From positions 9,280,001 through 9,344,000 of the forward strand of contig JAWHQI010000019.1 in assembly GCA_033032865.1 (NCBI GenBank): a stretch of DNA of 64,000 bases, written 5' to 3'. Under the pieces are notes generated by a model, which did no database searches, was not told the DNA's origin, and saw only the letters and a list, made by a program, of their open reading frames with translations. The stretch's first letter is position 1. Every line of letters starts with the position of its first letter. Source of the stretch: Dactylorhiza incarnata (lineage: Eukaryota; Streptophyta; Magnoliopsida; Asparagales; Orchidaceae). The position numbers and the translations under genes were made by a program. Shown piece after piece: positions 12,314 through 22,884 of this stretch.

Positions 12314-12513
12314 AAAATTTAATGTACCTTAGGACCCCAACTGACTTTGGGTCCTAGGTTCAAGTTAACACCATAGGAAATATTCCCAAAGAGGGCTGGT
12401 TTGGCTTGAGGTACAGTCCTTGCCTTTGGCACATTGGGGTTGTGCCAACAATCAATTGCAAAGTGTCCTAATTTGCCATAGCACCAACAGTCATGAATAT
12501 TGTATCTCCTTTT
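12314..12513 (-). pseudogene. gag: CopC second gag zinc knuckle region
   Basis: Translation past the gag stop continues in the same frame with HDCWCYGKLGHFAIDCW, a zinc knuckle with one residue missing in the first CX2C. SIRE-type gags often carry two knuckles, so this is the end of gag cut off by the TAG at 12514-12516. Confidence 0.5.
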
Positions 12514-14363
12514 CTAAACAGTTTTTTGAATTGGTACAGCACTTAGTACATGTTCAGCAGAGGAGATATCACCATTTTTCCTATTTCTTTCAACAATAAT
12601 CTGACTGAAGGATAATCTGTGGACAGTCTTGCTGCTCTTTGTCCTGATTGCCTCAGCTAGCATTGACTTGGCAGTCATACAAGATCTGATGGAATCAGAC
12701 ACTGGACAGCAGGACTTGTCAACAGATTTGACAGCAGTTGTGCTTTTTGCTGAAGCAGATTTGGAAGAGCTTGCTTCCATGTTCTTAACTGAAGGTACTG
12801 AGACACAAAACACAAATGGTCCAGGTTGGGCCATTTGTATTTCCTCATGTGCAGCTTTCATTGCACTCAATCCCATGCCCTTTCTATTTCCATTGCTGTG
12901 AGCATTCCTGCTCAAGTTATAGGAACTTCCATTTAATAAGTGACCATGAATACTTTCTTGGTCATACTTGTTTGAAGGCATCAGGACTTTCACAAAGGAA
13001 TTCTTAGATTCTTTTGAGTCCTTGACCTTTCCCTTAGTGTTGCTAGTAGATGCCTCATTGTTGAAACCAATACCTCTCTTGCTCTGGGAGTTGAAGGTGT
13101 CAATAATAGGCATCACTGTCTTGGGCTTGGAGAACTTAGCCACCAGCATCCTCTCCTTGAGGAGCTTTTCTTCAAGTTCCTTGATGATCTTGTTCTTGTG
13201 GCTTATGGTGCCCACATGGATCATTGACATTCCCCTTAGCTTGCCAATCTCATTTCTCATTTGAGCTAGCTGGGTAGCATGCTCAATGCACTCAGATTTT
13301 GGTTGCTTCAGGGAAGCAATTTCTTGAGCTTGCCTTTTGGCTAGCTTTTTGCTCTTTTTCAGAGCTTCCAGGAGTGCGCCATATTCATCAATCAATTGAT
13401 TGACATCCTCCTCAGAGTATGATTCACCTCCAACTTTAGATGGAGGAGATTCAGATTCAGGATTTTTTTCATAATCAGAAGAAGAAGAAATGCAGTGTAT
13501 CAATACCTGCTCATGTTCTAAATTGATGTGGCTGTCCTCATCTTCAATTATAGCCATCAACCCATGGTCATCTAGAGTGACCTCATCCTCCTCTTCATCA
13601 CTATCTGAATGTGATAGAGGGGCCCTGATTCCTATCCTGGTATTAGGATTGTCTTCTTCCTCCTGATCAGCAAACAGCCCCAAGTAGGCTTTCTCCTCAC
13701 CATCTGAATCTGAAGATGAAGACTCAGATTCACTCCAGCTCTTGCCTTTCTTAGCTAGGAAGGATTTTTCTCCCTTCCTTTTCTTCTGGTGATGAGGCTT
13801 CTTGTCACCTCTTTCTTTTCTCTTGACTGGACAGTCAGCAATGACATGTCCAGGCTTACTACAGCAATAGCAAATTATGTTAGTTGAAACATGTTTACTA
13901 GATTTAGAGTCATACCTGTCCCCTTTGGGATGTTGCCTCTCAGATCTGTAATGATCCTTCTTGGGATGAGAAGAGGAGGAAGGTTTGTTCTTCCATTTTT
14001 TCCTCTTTATCATCTTCTTGAACTGCCTTGTGAAGGCAGCAAACTCCTCATCAGACGAGGAACTGTCTGATATGCTGCTCTCAGATTTCTCAGATTCAGC
14101 AGCCTTTCTTGGAGGTGACTGTACTCTACCCTTGTTCCTCTTAGAGCTTTCAGCTTTGAGAGCAACAGATCTCTCCCTTGTGTGAGCCCTGGAGGAAGAG
14201 TCCTCCTCCTTTCTTGCAGAAAGCTGCATCTCATATGAGAGCAGTTTCCCAAATAGTGTATGGGTGGGGGTTTCTCCAAGTCTTGCCCCTTCCCTGATTG
14301 CACAGATTTTGGTGTCCCATTCTCTAGTTAGAGATCTAAGGAACTTGTCATTAAGTTCATAAT
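12514..14363 (-). pseudogene. gag: CopC gag, N-terminus cut off
   Basis: The capsid/nucleocapsid protein of the element. The open frame runs in from AthA DNA; true gag begins at INYELNDKFLRSL at 14363. It aligns in layout with the complete gag of CopF (NDKLLMSLPNSWDSRIWAIR). A zinc knuckle CYCCSKPGHVIADC lies near residue 180, followed by basic (KKPHHQKKRKGEK) and acidic/Ser stretches, then a coiled-coil (LKKSKKLAKRQAQEIASL). It stops at TAG 12514-12516 before the second knuckle. About the first 140 residues expected for this gag are missing. Confidence 0.8.
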
Positions 14364-14624
14364 TGATGAGTCCCAAATATATACACATTTATGGACTCAT
14401 CTGGGCCGATTTTCTAGTCTATGCACTTCACTTTAGACATGTTTTCACTCATATTTGATACTCCATGCAAAGTGCACCTCTACGCCCGTTTTTGGTGTTA
14501 TTTCATGTTCTTATTCTTTAGTAGTTTTCATGCATTGTTAAGTGCCACTTTCAGTGGCTGGATTCGTGGTTGTGCTGGAACAGGAGTCGTGCAGGTGTGC
14601 CCAGTACAATTCTATACAGGAACA

Positions 14625-14972
14625 CTGCGCACGATCACCGGTTCTATGCGCACGACCACTGGTCGTGCGCCGCTGATCGTGTGCACTTAATCCTTTTTTA
14701 TGAGTTCTATCTCGAACAGTGCGCACGACCACCTACGATAGTGCGCACGACCACCTACGATAGTGCGCCACTGTTCGTGCGCACTTAACATCAATTTTAT
14801 GAGTTCTGTTTCGACCAGTGCGCACGACCATCTACGATAATGCACACGACCACCGGTCTTGCGCCACTGGTCGTGCGAACATTATATTTTATAAATTTCT
14901 TACATTGCAGGCTCCACCCAGGCAGACGCACGATCACAGGATTCCAGCGCGCACGACCACTGGTCGTGCGCC
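14625..14972. repeat. AthA inverted-repeat word cluster (GCGCACGACC/GGTCGTGCGC)
   Basis: Many copies of GTGCGCACGACC and its complement. The clearest are at 14648-14670 and 14949-14971: an 11-base arm GCGCACGACCA and its exact reverse complement separated by one C. The cluster ends about 35 bases before the TATA box. Confidence 0.85.
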
Positions 14973-15003
14973 AATGACCGTGCGCACTGTTTATTCCAGT
15001 GCC

Positions 15004-15010
15004 TATAAAT
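15004..15010 (+). promoter_or_regulatory. AthA LTR TATA box
   Basis: TATAAAT in the context gCCTATAAATATTCC, conserved at the same place in the truncated 3' LTR (from 19975) and, as TATAAAA, in AthB. Confidence 0.65.
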
Positions 15011-16112
15011 ATTCCTGCTCGCGATTTAGGTCGAATCCTTCATCGTTTTTCTCGCCCAGCTCCGCCGTTCCGCCCATTTCCGCAGGTGTTCGCCCCCTAG
15101 GCCTCCTCCATCATTCAAGGGCTTCAAGGAGGAGATTCTACACTCATCTTCATCGCCAAGGAAGGATTTCTTCGCATCGGACGTGGCCAGATTGTAAAAC
15201 GCTGGAGAAGACGGGTCCATTGGGAGGTGTGACAGCCCTCCTCTACCCCGGACGATAGTTGGGACCGAGCTAGGACGCGGATTGACAACCCGGTGCTTCC
15301 TACCGTGAATCTACAACGAGCCTCCGGATTCGGTCGTATCTCTTGCCTTTTTCTCTTCCTTATGTTGATGTAATGTTTGTAATCTCTATATTTTGATGAT
15401 GTATGCTATGAACTATGCTTTGTAACGCTTATTAAATTTATTTGGAATTATTTAGTTCATATGTGTTAATGAGGTGCGCCGCCATCCATTTTCCACTCCA
15501 CCACCGTGTCTGGTGCAGCACTAGCAATTGCTAGTGGCGTGCTTGTCGACGAGGTGCTTGCGACCCTCATCCGTATGCCTACTCTTCCATCTGCCTAGCG
15601 AAGCATGGCATAGCGGCCCGTGTAATCCATTCCGACTCCGCCGGTGCGAACCATTCAATCCGCTTGCCTACTCGTCCATCCGCCTAGCGAAGCGTGGCAT
15701 AGCGGCCCGTGTAATCCATTCGCCCTATGAAGTAGTGCGCTCAAGGCCTGCACAGTTTGATTTTGCTTGCCTACTCGTCCATCCGCCCTTGCGACGCAGC
15801 GCGCTCAAGGCCTGCCTAGTCTCCATCCCTCCAAGCGAAGCATTGCATAGCGGCATTGCATAGGAGTAGTTTATGTTGTTTTCTTTTATTTTCCACCAAC
15901 CAAATCCCCCATTTCCGCATCCATCCGCTCGAAAGGACTTCAATCTCAAGTCCTTCCTCGATAATAAACTCCACCTTACTGTGTTCCTTTGAGATCGATA
16001 CTTGGGGATTCATTCTCATTTTATATTACTTGAACGATCGGTACACTGCCATTTCGTGCCGCAGTCTTACTACCACCTATAGCGGTGTGCTAAGATTCGC
16101 GCATCAATTATT

Positions 16113-16130
16113 TGGCGCCGTTGCCGGGGA
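16113..16130 (+). other. AthA primer binding site (tRNA-Asp)
   Basis: TGGCGCCGTTGCCGGGGA, six bases after the LTR end. It is the complement of the 3' end of plant tRNA-Asp, including the CCA. The identical site lies in AthB at 29856-29873. Confidence 0.9.
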
Positions 16131-16320
16131 ACACAGTCGTGTGAGTTTTCTGGAGAGGGAGAACCTGAGAGAGAAGCCCTTCCTTTTGTAAATTGCATTC
16201 CTTTGTTTTATTTCCTCGTATTATGTTTCCTGTTTTATATTAGGTTGCTTTAGTAATTTTTGTTAGGCGTAGTATTTTGCACAATAGCATTTCTATTTTG
16301 AATCGTATTATCTTCACACT

Positions 16321-17562
16321 ATGTGGGCACATCTCAATATCCGTTGCCGTTGGTGTAGAGATACCTCCCACTCTAGTGATGAATGCCCTACAGAGAATAG
16401 TAGGCATAATTCTTATAGCCCAGCATATGGAGCACCGACATCGTCTGGTACTCCATATGGTGCGCGTAAGTCTTATGGCTACTCTGCTGAGCCTTTACCG
16501 TCATACTTCTTTTCGGCTTTAGCCCCCGCTGTGCCAAAGAAGCCCGCAAGGCAGTGCCGGTTTTGTCAGAGCACTGATCATGTCTTGAAGGACTGTGCCG
16601 AGTATCTTCGCCAATTGGACGAGGATGACGAGCCGGATATCCGGATCGTCCCAACTCCTAACTCTGGCGGCACACCTTCAACAGTCGGTTATGTGTCTTT
16701 GTCACCTTCACATCTTGAAGGGTATGGCATGGACACGGTCACCGGATTTGCGGCTGATCTATGCACCGACATTGCTGAGCCTATTCTCCATGTGCATCCA
16801 CCACCTCTAGTGGAGTCGATTCTTTGTGAGGAATCGGTACTCGACTTTTATCTGAGCACTACTTCTCCCCCTGTTGTGTATACTACACTCGTCTCCGACG
16901 ACATTGTTGATGATGTGTCGCAGGATGAGGTGGGTGATCTGAGTGTTGTGCCTATTCCTATGAAGGAGGACAACCTTCTAGGTGAAGAGGAGTTTTCCTC
17001 AGCACCGGTGGAGGAAGTCCAAATCCTAAGCTTGGCCACCGTTGATCCCGCCGAATCTTGTGGCATTGATGACAATGCCAACATTATTTTACTTTCCCAA
17101 TCTGATGGGAGTGAGACCGGGACCACTCCCCCGCTTGATTTTTATTTAAGTCATTCTTCTTGTTTATTTCTTGATCCCCATTCTCCATCTGAGCTTGTGC
17201 AGGTTGAGTCTTCACAGGTACCCCAGGAGGACTTGGAGCATTCTGCTCATGTCAAAGATGAGTGTATCCTTTCATGTGAGGAGGTTGATCCCTCCTCCAT
17301 AGAGGAAGCCTCATTCCTTGCCTTCTCCTCCTGCCGCCTCCCTGAAGACGGTGCCTTGCTGGGCAAAGATGTTTTTGGTGAGTTGAGCGAGGATATCTCC
17401 TCCTCCTCTTCTTACTTTCTTTTCCCTCTACCTGTGATGGGCAGGTTTTATCTTTATTCAGGTAGAGGCGTGACTGTTCTTTCTCCGTATAGGTACCCAC
17501 TACCTACACGCATATTAGAACAGTTACCTGTCCACTTTTCTTTTCATAGGCCTATAAGCTAG
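16321..17562 (+). CDS. AthA zinc-knuckle gag-like protein
   Basis: 413 codons. Two perfect CX2CX4HX4C zinc knuckles sit near the N-terminus (CRWCRDTSHSSDEC at about residue 9; CRFCQSTDHVLKDC at about 78), separated by a Tyr/Ser/Pro linker. The rest is acidic and probably disordered. The C-terminal 150 residues (QVPQEDLE, LSCEEV, LLGKDVF, HFSFHRPIS) are conserved with AthB. Zinc knuckles in gag bind genomic RNA, so this may serve to package the element, but there is no recognisable capsid domain. The start at 16321 is simply the first ATG; the N-terminus differs from AthB, which has one knuckle. Uninterrupted, unlike most frames in this window. Confidence 0.6.
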   Translation: MWAHLNIRCRWCRDTSHSSDECPTENSRHNSYSPAYGAPTSSGTPYGARKSYGYSAEPLPSYFFSALAPAVPKKPARQCRFCQSTDHVLKDCAEYLRQLDEDDEPDIRIVPTPNSGGTPSTVGYVSLSPSHLEGYGMDTVTGFAADLCTDIAEPILHVHPPPLVESILCEESVLDFYLSTTSPPVVYTTLVSDDIVDDVSQDEVGDLSVVPIPMKEDNLLGEEEFSSAPVEEVQILSLATVDPAESCGIDDNANIILLSQSDGSETGTTPPLDFYLSHSSCLFLDPHSPSELVQVESSQVPQEDLEHSAHVKDECILSCEEVDPSSIEEASFLAFSSCRLPEDGALLGKDVFGELSEDISSSSSYFLFPLPVMGRFYLYSGRGVTVLSPYRYPLPTRILEQLPVHFSFHRPIS

Positions 17563-19302
17563 AACTGTATAAAATCCGAATAAGTCGTGCTGGGATGACA
17601 ATAACCCCAGTAGTTATCTTACCTTTTCCTGCATTTCTTATTTCATCTTGTTTAGTTTAGTTAGTAGTATTCTTTTTTCAGTTTTCTATTTTCTTTTGTT
17701 TCTGCGGAGCTGACCCCTGCAGGTATCTTTTCTGGATGGCGGATGCTGTGGCTCATTTTAGCTTACACGCCAATCTTCTGGTGTGCTCATTTCTGAGCAC
17801 TGGGTACTCTCTTTCCCTAGCCTTTTCTGATTGTCATGTCATATATTTTGTGGATTGTTTAGTTTAAGTCTGGGGGAGAGCAGTTTTTGTGCCCACTCAC
17901 ATGCACTCTTGCATAGCATGCTAGAAGTACTTTTATTTTAGCTTATTGGAAATTGTTGTCCATTTTCATTGCACACCACAGCACCCACTTGAGCGCGTAC
18001 TCATCTGTTTGCTTGCTCTGTTGTGAATTGAATACTTCAGCTATTTGGGAAAGTCTAGGTGATGGCTTAGGACTATGTAGCAGAGTAAAATGTTGACTCT
18101 AGTAGTGCTCCTAGTCGAGTGCTCGGTTGCATAGAAATTTGTGTAGATTAGACTTCTCTTTATACTTATGGTTTTATATTTTTTCTATTAGTGTAAATGT
18201 TGTTTACTCTACTCAAATGGTGAATCCGGTGGAATCAAACGGTAACATAGGGATGTGTGTAAACGATCGCTAGATTCGTATTGCTTGAGTCGGGAGAAAG
18301 GAGAATCTTTCTCGGTGGCTAGAACTTGCCCCAAGCGATTCTTGAAGCATTGGCATAGGATAAGTTATAATGCGTGAGAATGACGTAAGCCATTACTTTG
18401 GCCCGGTTGAACTTTTTATTTCATGCCTAACGTCTACCCTTGCTAGCCCCTTTGTGCCTACCCTTTCATTGATTCAGCTCCGCATATATCAAGCCAAAGC
18501 CTAAAAGCCTAACCTAGTCGCACACCCAAATCTGAGCTTTAGTTGTAGGTTTATTTACATTGTGGGGGGTGTTGATTGTGGTGTTTATTATGTGAATCTG
18601 TGGATATGCTCATTTGAAAATTTTGCTGAAAGAAAAAAAAAAGACAAGGAAAAGAAGATACAAAGAAAAAAAATGAAAAGGAAAAGAGAAAAAAGAAAAA
18701 TGAGTTTTATTGAAAAATCATGTAGAAAAATTATGTATTGGGAGTAGGCGGTGCACACACCTATATTGCAAAAGTCCAAGTCTTGGGGTGTGGTGCACTT
18801 CCATTCGATTTTGGTGCGCGGGTAGTTATTTTAAAAGCTCAATTGGGTTATGTGTTTTAAGCCATTTTCTTTATCATTGTTTACCTCACCGTAACCCAAG
18901 CCTCAATTAAAACCTGAAAGTCCTAATGACTCACGCCTTGAACCAATCTATTGTCGTGGAGAGAATGTGACCGGGCAAGCTTATGGTCACCGACACTGAT
19001 GGACTTCAGTGGAGTTTGTCCCGCATCCCGATCTTGAGCAATGCTCGTCTCAGCGCTTAGCTTACTTTCTCCGTATGCATGACCAAATGATTCACCGTTG
19101 TTCACCATTTTGAGTAGTTGTAATATGCTTTTGCTCTTTTAGAAATATATAAACTGTTTATATAACCAGAAATCTTCTCTACTATTTTTCTTATGCACGT
19201 GAGCATGCGACTTCGCATGTTACTCTGTATTGTAATTTTAAGCCATCTACTTTTCTTTCCCCGTTCGCTTAGAATTTGTTTGCTCGGGACGCGCAAACAG
19301 TT
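17563..19302 (+). other. AthA conserved non-coding internal region
   Basis: No gene. It is recognisably conserved with AthB 31307-33031 in order: a small stem (CTGGG/CCCAG, about 17590-17612), GCGGAGCTGACCCCTGCAGG, a purine tract at 17866-17880, TCTAGGTGATGGCTTAGGAC, a CGGTGGCTAGAACTTGCCCC block, an A/G-rich run (18628-18705), another purine-tract-like word near 18776, and GAGAATGTGACCGGGCAAGC. Conservation without a reading frame suggests RNA-level or cis functions. Confidence 0.65.
17866..17880 (+). other. AthA internal purine tract resembling the PPT
   Basis: AAGTCTGGGGGAGAG. The terminal purine tract at 19303-19315 reads AAGTCTGGGGGTG. The same internal word occurs in AthB near 31614-31627. 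Confidence 0.55.
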
Positions 19303-19315
19303 AAGTCTGGGGGTG
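19303..19315 (+). other. AthA polypurine tract
   Basis: AAGTCTGGGGGTG directly before the 3' LTR start at 19316. Confidence 0.85.
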
Positions 19316-20122
19316 TGATGAGTCCCAAATATATACACATTTATGGACTCATCTGGGCCGATTTTCTAGTCTATGCACTTCACTTTAGACATGTTTTCAC
19401 TCATATTTGATACTCCATGCTAAGTGCACCTCTAGGCCCGTTTTTGGTGTTATTTCATGTTCTTCTTCTTTAGTAGTTTTCATGCATTTTTAAGTGCCAC
19501 TTTCAGTGGCTGGATTTGTGGTTGTGCTGGAACAGGAGTCGTGCAGGTGTTCCCGGTACAATTCTGTACAGGAACACTGCGCACGATCACCGGTTCTATG
19601 CGCACGACCACTGGTCGTGCGCCGCTGATCGTGTGCATTTAATCCTTTTTTATGAGTTCTGTCTCGAACAGTGCGCACGACCACCTACGATAGTGCGCAC
19701 GACCACCTACGATAGTGCGCACGACCACCGGTCATGCGCCACTGTTTGTGCGCACTTAACATCAATTTTATGAGTTATGTTTCGACCAGTGCGCACGACC
19801 ATCTACGATAATGCACACGACCACCGGTCGTGCGCCACTGGTCATGCGAACATTATATTTTATAAATTTCTTACATTGCAGGCTCCACCCAGGCAGACGC
19901 ACGATCACAGGATTCCAGCGCGCACGACCACTGGTCGTGCGCCAATGACCGTGCACACTGTTTATTCCAGCGCCTATAAATATTCCTGCTCGCGATGTAG
20001 GTCAAATCCTTCACCGTTTTTCTCGCCCAGCTCCGCCGTTCTGCCCATTTCCGCAGGTGTTCGCCTCCTAGGCCTCCTCCATCATTCAAGGGCTTCAAGG
20101 AGGAGATTCTACACTCATCTTC
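19316..20122 (+). repeat. AthA 3' LTR, truncated
   Basis: It matches 14364 onwards to about base 807 (ctacactcatcttc), then switches abruptly to CopD accessory-gene sequence. TATAAAT begins at 19975. Only part of U3-R remains; U5 is absent. Confidence 0.9.
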
Positions 20123-20477
20123 TATAGCAAGAGAAGCTGAACAACAAGTTGTTCTCTTTTAAGGGGAGGCAAGTAGAGTAGAGAAAGAAGTTGAAAAGGA
20201 AGCTGAAGTTGAAAAGGAAGCTGAGGCTGAAGGAGTGGCTGAAAGTGAGAAAGACAAAGAAGCTGAGGCTCAGGTGGAGCCAGATGCTGTCATAGTTGAA
20301 GCTGGAGCTGGGAAAGAAGCAAAAATAGAAGGTATAAAGGAAGTTCCATCTCAGGAGCAGATTGCTTTGACTCAGGGGGAGCTGAATGAACATCCTGCTA
20401 CAACCTCTATAAAAAGACCTGATCTCCCTTTTGTATTCTCCAGGAAGAGAAAAACTCCTCCTACTCCTCCTGAGTGA
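20123..20477 (+). pseudogene. CopD accessory protein, C-terminal end
   Basis: The frame reads IAREAEQQVVLF, TAA, then a Glu/Lys-rich stretch ending RKRKTPPTPPE. It matches in order the CopF accessory C-terminus (IAREAADQVVLL ... KRKRKTPPTPPE). Most of the gene is missing and the frame has one stop. The basic end RKRKTPP could be a nuclear signal. Confidence 0.7.
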
Positions 20478-20631
20478 TATTTTGAACAATTTTGATATAC
20501 TCTATTAATGCTTAAGTGCTGATGATTTCTTTTTCCATTTTCTTTTAATTACCTAATATATCTCTTTTCTATAAATATGCTTTGATGTGTTGATTAAAAG
20601 CTGATAAAATTTCTCTCTGAATAGGGTTAAG

Positions 20632-20647
20632 ACAAATTTGGGGAGAT
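20632..20647 (+). other. CopD polypurine tract
   Basis: ACAAATTTGGGGAGAT just before the LTR start TGTTGGGGAAATG. Confidence 0.8.
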
Positions 20648-21777
20648 TGTTGGGGAAATGATTTACCTTAACCCCTATAAATGAGTAGAATATGTATTCT
20701 CAGAGTGAAAAATTAGTTTAAGTAAATATGCGTCGAATAGTAATCGACGCAACGTCGAAGTGTAGTCGACGTATCTCTCATACTGAGTCGAAGTAACTCT
20801 AAACAGAATTCGACGTAACCAAAGTCGACGTAACTCTGATTTCTAGTCGACGCACCCAGTAAAGTCGACGCACCTTAGTCGACGCTCCTTCCATATTTTC
20901 TTCTCGACGTCTAGCCAGGCTGAAATCGACGCTTATGTCGAATAGTAACCGACGCACGTCGATTTCTGTGACAGATTCAAAAACACGCCAGATCTCTTTC
21001 CTTCTTTCTGTAGATCTGAATTTTATGGAATTATATTATTCTTTTCTAGCCGTTCTGAATCAGTCTTTCCTTCTAAATGACTCTTGGCTAATTTGATTAA
21101 GATTATTATGGACATTATTTGAAAATAGAATGATCTCTTTCCTTCTACAGATATAATGATTATGGAAACTTTTCTCTCTTACTATTTCTCTAACTGCTAA
21201 TTGATTATTCTCCTATAGCAATATTTTTGAATAAACAGAGCTATACATACAGAAGGAGGTCGGCAAAGAATAACAAGAAGTGATCCACTCCATTTCTAAA
21301 AATGAGGAAAAGCTACCAAGAGAGAAGAGAAAATTGAGAAAAGTGAAAGAGTGCTGCAGCAAGAAAAAGATTTCTTCTTCTACTACCTTCTGAAGTCATA
21401 CTGCTGCAAATTTCTGAAAGTTCACACTGGAAGAGAGAAAGGCCTACAATCTCTTTCTCACTATAGAAGAGAGATTACATTCACTATACTTGTGCTTCTA
21501 ATCGTATTGCTAGGAAGATGATTCCTTCTTGCATAAATTGTTTCTTATTCTTGTTCTTCTTCTTGTTCTTCTTCTTGTTCTTATTTTTCTTCTTCTTCTC
21601 ATTCATATCCTTATTTCAAATTTCAATTGTCTAATAGAGTTTTAAGAATCTCTCTTCAAAAAATTCAGTTGTAGTGGTTCTAAGAGTCTCCTTATCAAAA
21701 GACTCAGGCTGGTTCTAAGAGTCTCCTTATCAAAAGACTCAGTGCAAGATAGGGAATTCCTACTAAGGGGTTAGAAG
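20648..21777 (+). repeat. CopD 3' LTR, part 1
   Basis: Reverse complement of the CopF LTR family. It starts TGTTGGGGAAATGATT. A CGTCGA/TCGACG cluster lies at 20730-20968. The TATA equivalent is decayed (TATACATA near 21232). Units of GAGTCTCCTTATCAAAAGACTC occur at about 21685-21745; CopF has four such units. It is broken at 21777 by TatA, which duplicated AGAAG (21773-21777). Confidence 0.85.
20730..20968. repeat. CopD LTR CGTCGA/TCGACG word cluster
   Basis: About a dozen copies of TCGACG or its complement in under 240 bases. The first is GCGTCGA, seven bases, TCGACGC (20730-20750), able to form a small hairpin. Confidence 0.85.
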
Positions 21778-22688
21778 TGTTGAAACCGATTTCTCGGTCT
21801 CTTGTGGAGCTCGGGGCCCTCACCTAGATGAGGGGCAGCTACCCTTACTGATCCCTCGGAGAAGATAGACGGAAGACTAGAAAGAAGACTAAGACCTTAG
21901 TCACAGCGAGGAGGTCCCTCCACTAACCCGGAAGATCGTTGAGCGCTTCCCCTCCCAAGCCAAAGCTGAGACTCGGGCACCTTGGAGAGCTCTGGAAATG
22001 CTAACCAAAGGAAGCCTGAGGAGAGAGAAGCTGAAGTGAGGTCCTCTCCAAAGGTGCCCTTAAGGTCCTATTTATAGGTTTTTTGGTATGGCCTGCAAAT
22101 AGCAGGATTCTGCCTTTTGATTTTACTATCCGCACCCCAAATGGGTCTGCTAACAGCTGAACTCCATTGTTTGGGTAGGATAATGACAGGCCAACAGAGA
22201 TAAAGAGGTAATTGGGTCGATCATAGGATGATCAGCGGATTCGTCAAACGCGGCAGCTTGGAGGGTTCGTCGAACGCAGCGTTTTGGTGAGTTCGTCCAA
22301 CGCGGCCCGCACTTCGTCGGGGGCCGGACTGAACTCGTTAACCTCGATCGAGATTCGTCGATCCCGGCGACTCTGGAAGAAACCTGGCTCGCCAGTCTTC
22401 TCGCGATCCTTCGGCGAGTTTCTGGCTCGCTCACCTCCTTGCGAGCATTCGGCGAGCCTCTGGCTCGCCCGCCTCCTTGCGAGCATTCGACGAGCCTCTG
22501 GTTCGCTCGCCTCCTTGTGAGCATTCGATGAGCCTCTGGCTCGCTCGCCTCCTCATGAGCATTCGGCGAGCCTCTGGCTCGCTCGCCTCCTTTGCATATT
22601 CTCTGCCTATTAACATGTATATGTTTCGAGAACCTGACTCACCTCACCTTTATTTGATCCTCCACTAGGCGAATATCGGGGTTGTACA
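21778..22688 (-). repeat. TatA 3' LTR
   Basis: 911 bases ending TTGTACA at 22688 on the plus strand. TATAAATA on the minus strand at 22076-22069 marks the promoter, which reads left, away from the element body. A cluster of GGCGAGCC/GGCTCGCC words with TCT loops (22385-22595) and GTTCGTCGAACGCAG (near 22266) lie upstream of it. Confidence 0.9.
22385..22595. repeat. TatA LTR GGCGAGCC-TCT-GGCTCGCC array
   Basis: About five units of roughly 45-48 bases, each with an inverted repeat around TCT; a perfect example is 22451-22469. The array is repeated in the other LTR at about 42900-43090. Confidence 0.8.
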
Positions 22689-22803
22689 CAATCCCCGCTG
22701 TTCGCGAGGCAATTTAGGCTCGTGAAGAATCATCCAACCCTTGATATTCGCCGGCCCCTCGGTGACGTGGCGAGAATCTTTTGGTGGGCCCCATGCCCAC
22801 CAC

Positions 22804-22811
22804 TATAAATA
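22804..22811 (+). promoter_or_regulatory. TATA box of TatA antisense gene 1
   Basis: TATAAATA, about 75 bases before the ATG at 22885. The TatB copy has AATAAATA at 53620-53627 at the same spacing. Confidence 0.6.
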
Positions 22812-22884
22812 CCACTCTCTCTGGCCGTCATTCAAACTTTTCATTCTTCTCTACCTATTCTCGCCCGCTGCGGGCTCCAACTTG

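Larger units (their letters stand above)
4277..14363 (-). mobile_element. CopC: SIRE/Maximus-like Ty1/copia, 5' end lost
   Basis: Right to left the order is gag, protease-integrase-RT-RNase H, accessory gene, purine tract, 3' LTR. The 5' LTR, primer site and gag N-terminus are missing because AthA begins inside gag at 14364. The RT and integrase wording ([27 protein letters not shown]) is typical of the SIRE/Maximus lineage, which is known for an extra gene between pol and the 3' LTR. In soybean SIRE1 that gene is called env-like; here it has no membrane segment that I can see. Confidence 0.85.
14364..16106 (+). repeat. AthA 5' LTR
   Basis: 1743 bases from TGATGAGTCC to GCGCATCA. U3 holds the GCGCACGACC palindrome cluster (about 14625-14972), TATAAAT at 15004-15010 marks the promoter, and the downstream part carries repeated words such as GAAGCGTGGCATAGCGGCCCG and GCGCTCAAGGCCTGC (15540-15860). 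It matches the 3' copy at 19316-20122 closely and resembles the AthB LTRs in layout. Confidence 0.9.
14364..20122 (+). mobile_element. AthA: non-autonomous LTR retrotransposon with tRNA-Asp primer site
   Basis: The LTR starts TGATGAGTCC and ends GCGCATCA, followed by a primer site for tRNA-Asp, a zinc-knuckle gene, about 1.7 kb without coding, a purine tract and a 3' LTR cut after about 807 bases. There is no protease, RT or integrase. The Athila/Tat branch of Ty3/gypsy is known to use tRNA-Asp, so that is the likely parent group. The element sits inside CopC gag; its right flank should be the rest of CopC but is CopD instead, so the right end was lost in a rearrangement. Confidence 0.8.
20123..21777 (+). 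mobile_element. CopD: 3' end of a CopF-type copia, left part
   Basis: End of the accessory gene, a purine tract and most of the 3' LTR, in the orientation opposite to CopF. The LTR is interrupted by TatA at 21778 and resumes at 43192. Everything upstream was lost at the 20122/20123 junction. Confidence 0.85.

Noticed and set aside
14625..14972. MicroRNA precursor from the strong GCGCACGACC hairpins
   Set aside because: There are many short stems of 11 bases or less instead of one long arm with a mature-length duplex.
15528..15863. Small open frame in the AthA LTR
   Set aside because: It follows repeated LTR words and is not conserved as protein in AthB or AthC.
16113..16130. Part of a tRNA-Asp gene
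   Set aside because: Only the 18 bases complementary to the tRNA 3' end are present, directly after an LTR; this is a primer site.
18562..18747. Lys/Arg-rich small protein in AthA
   Set aside because: It is a translation of an A/G-rich tract; the AthB counterpart does not keep the frame.
20235..20477. Independent small gene beside AthA
   Set aside because: It matches the C-terminus of the CopF accessory protein and is followed by a purine tract and LTR.
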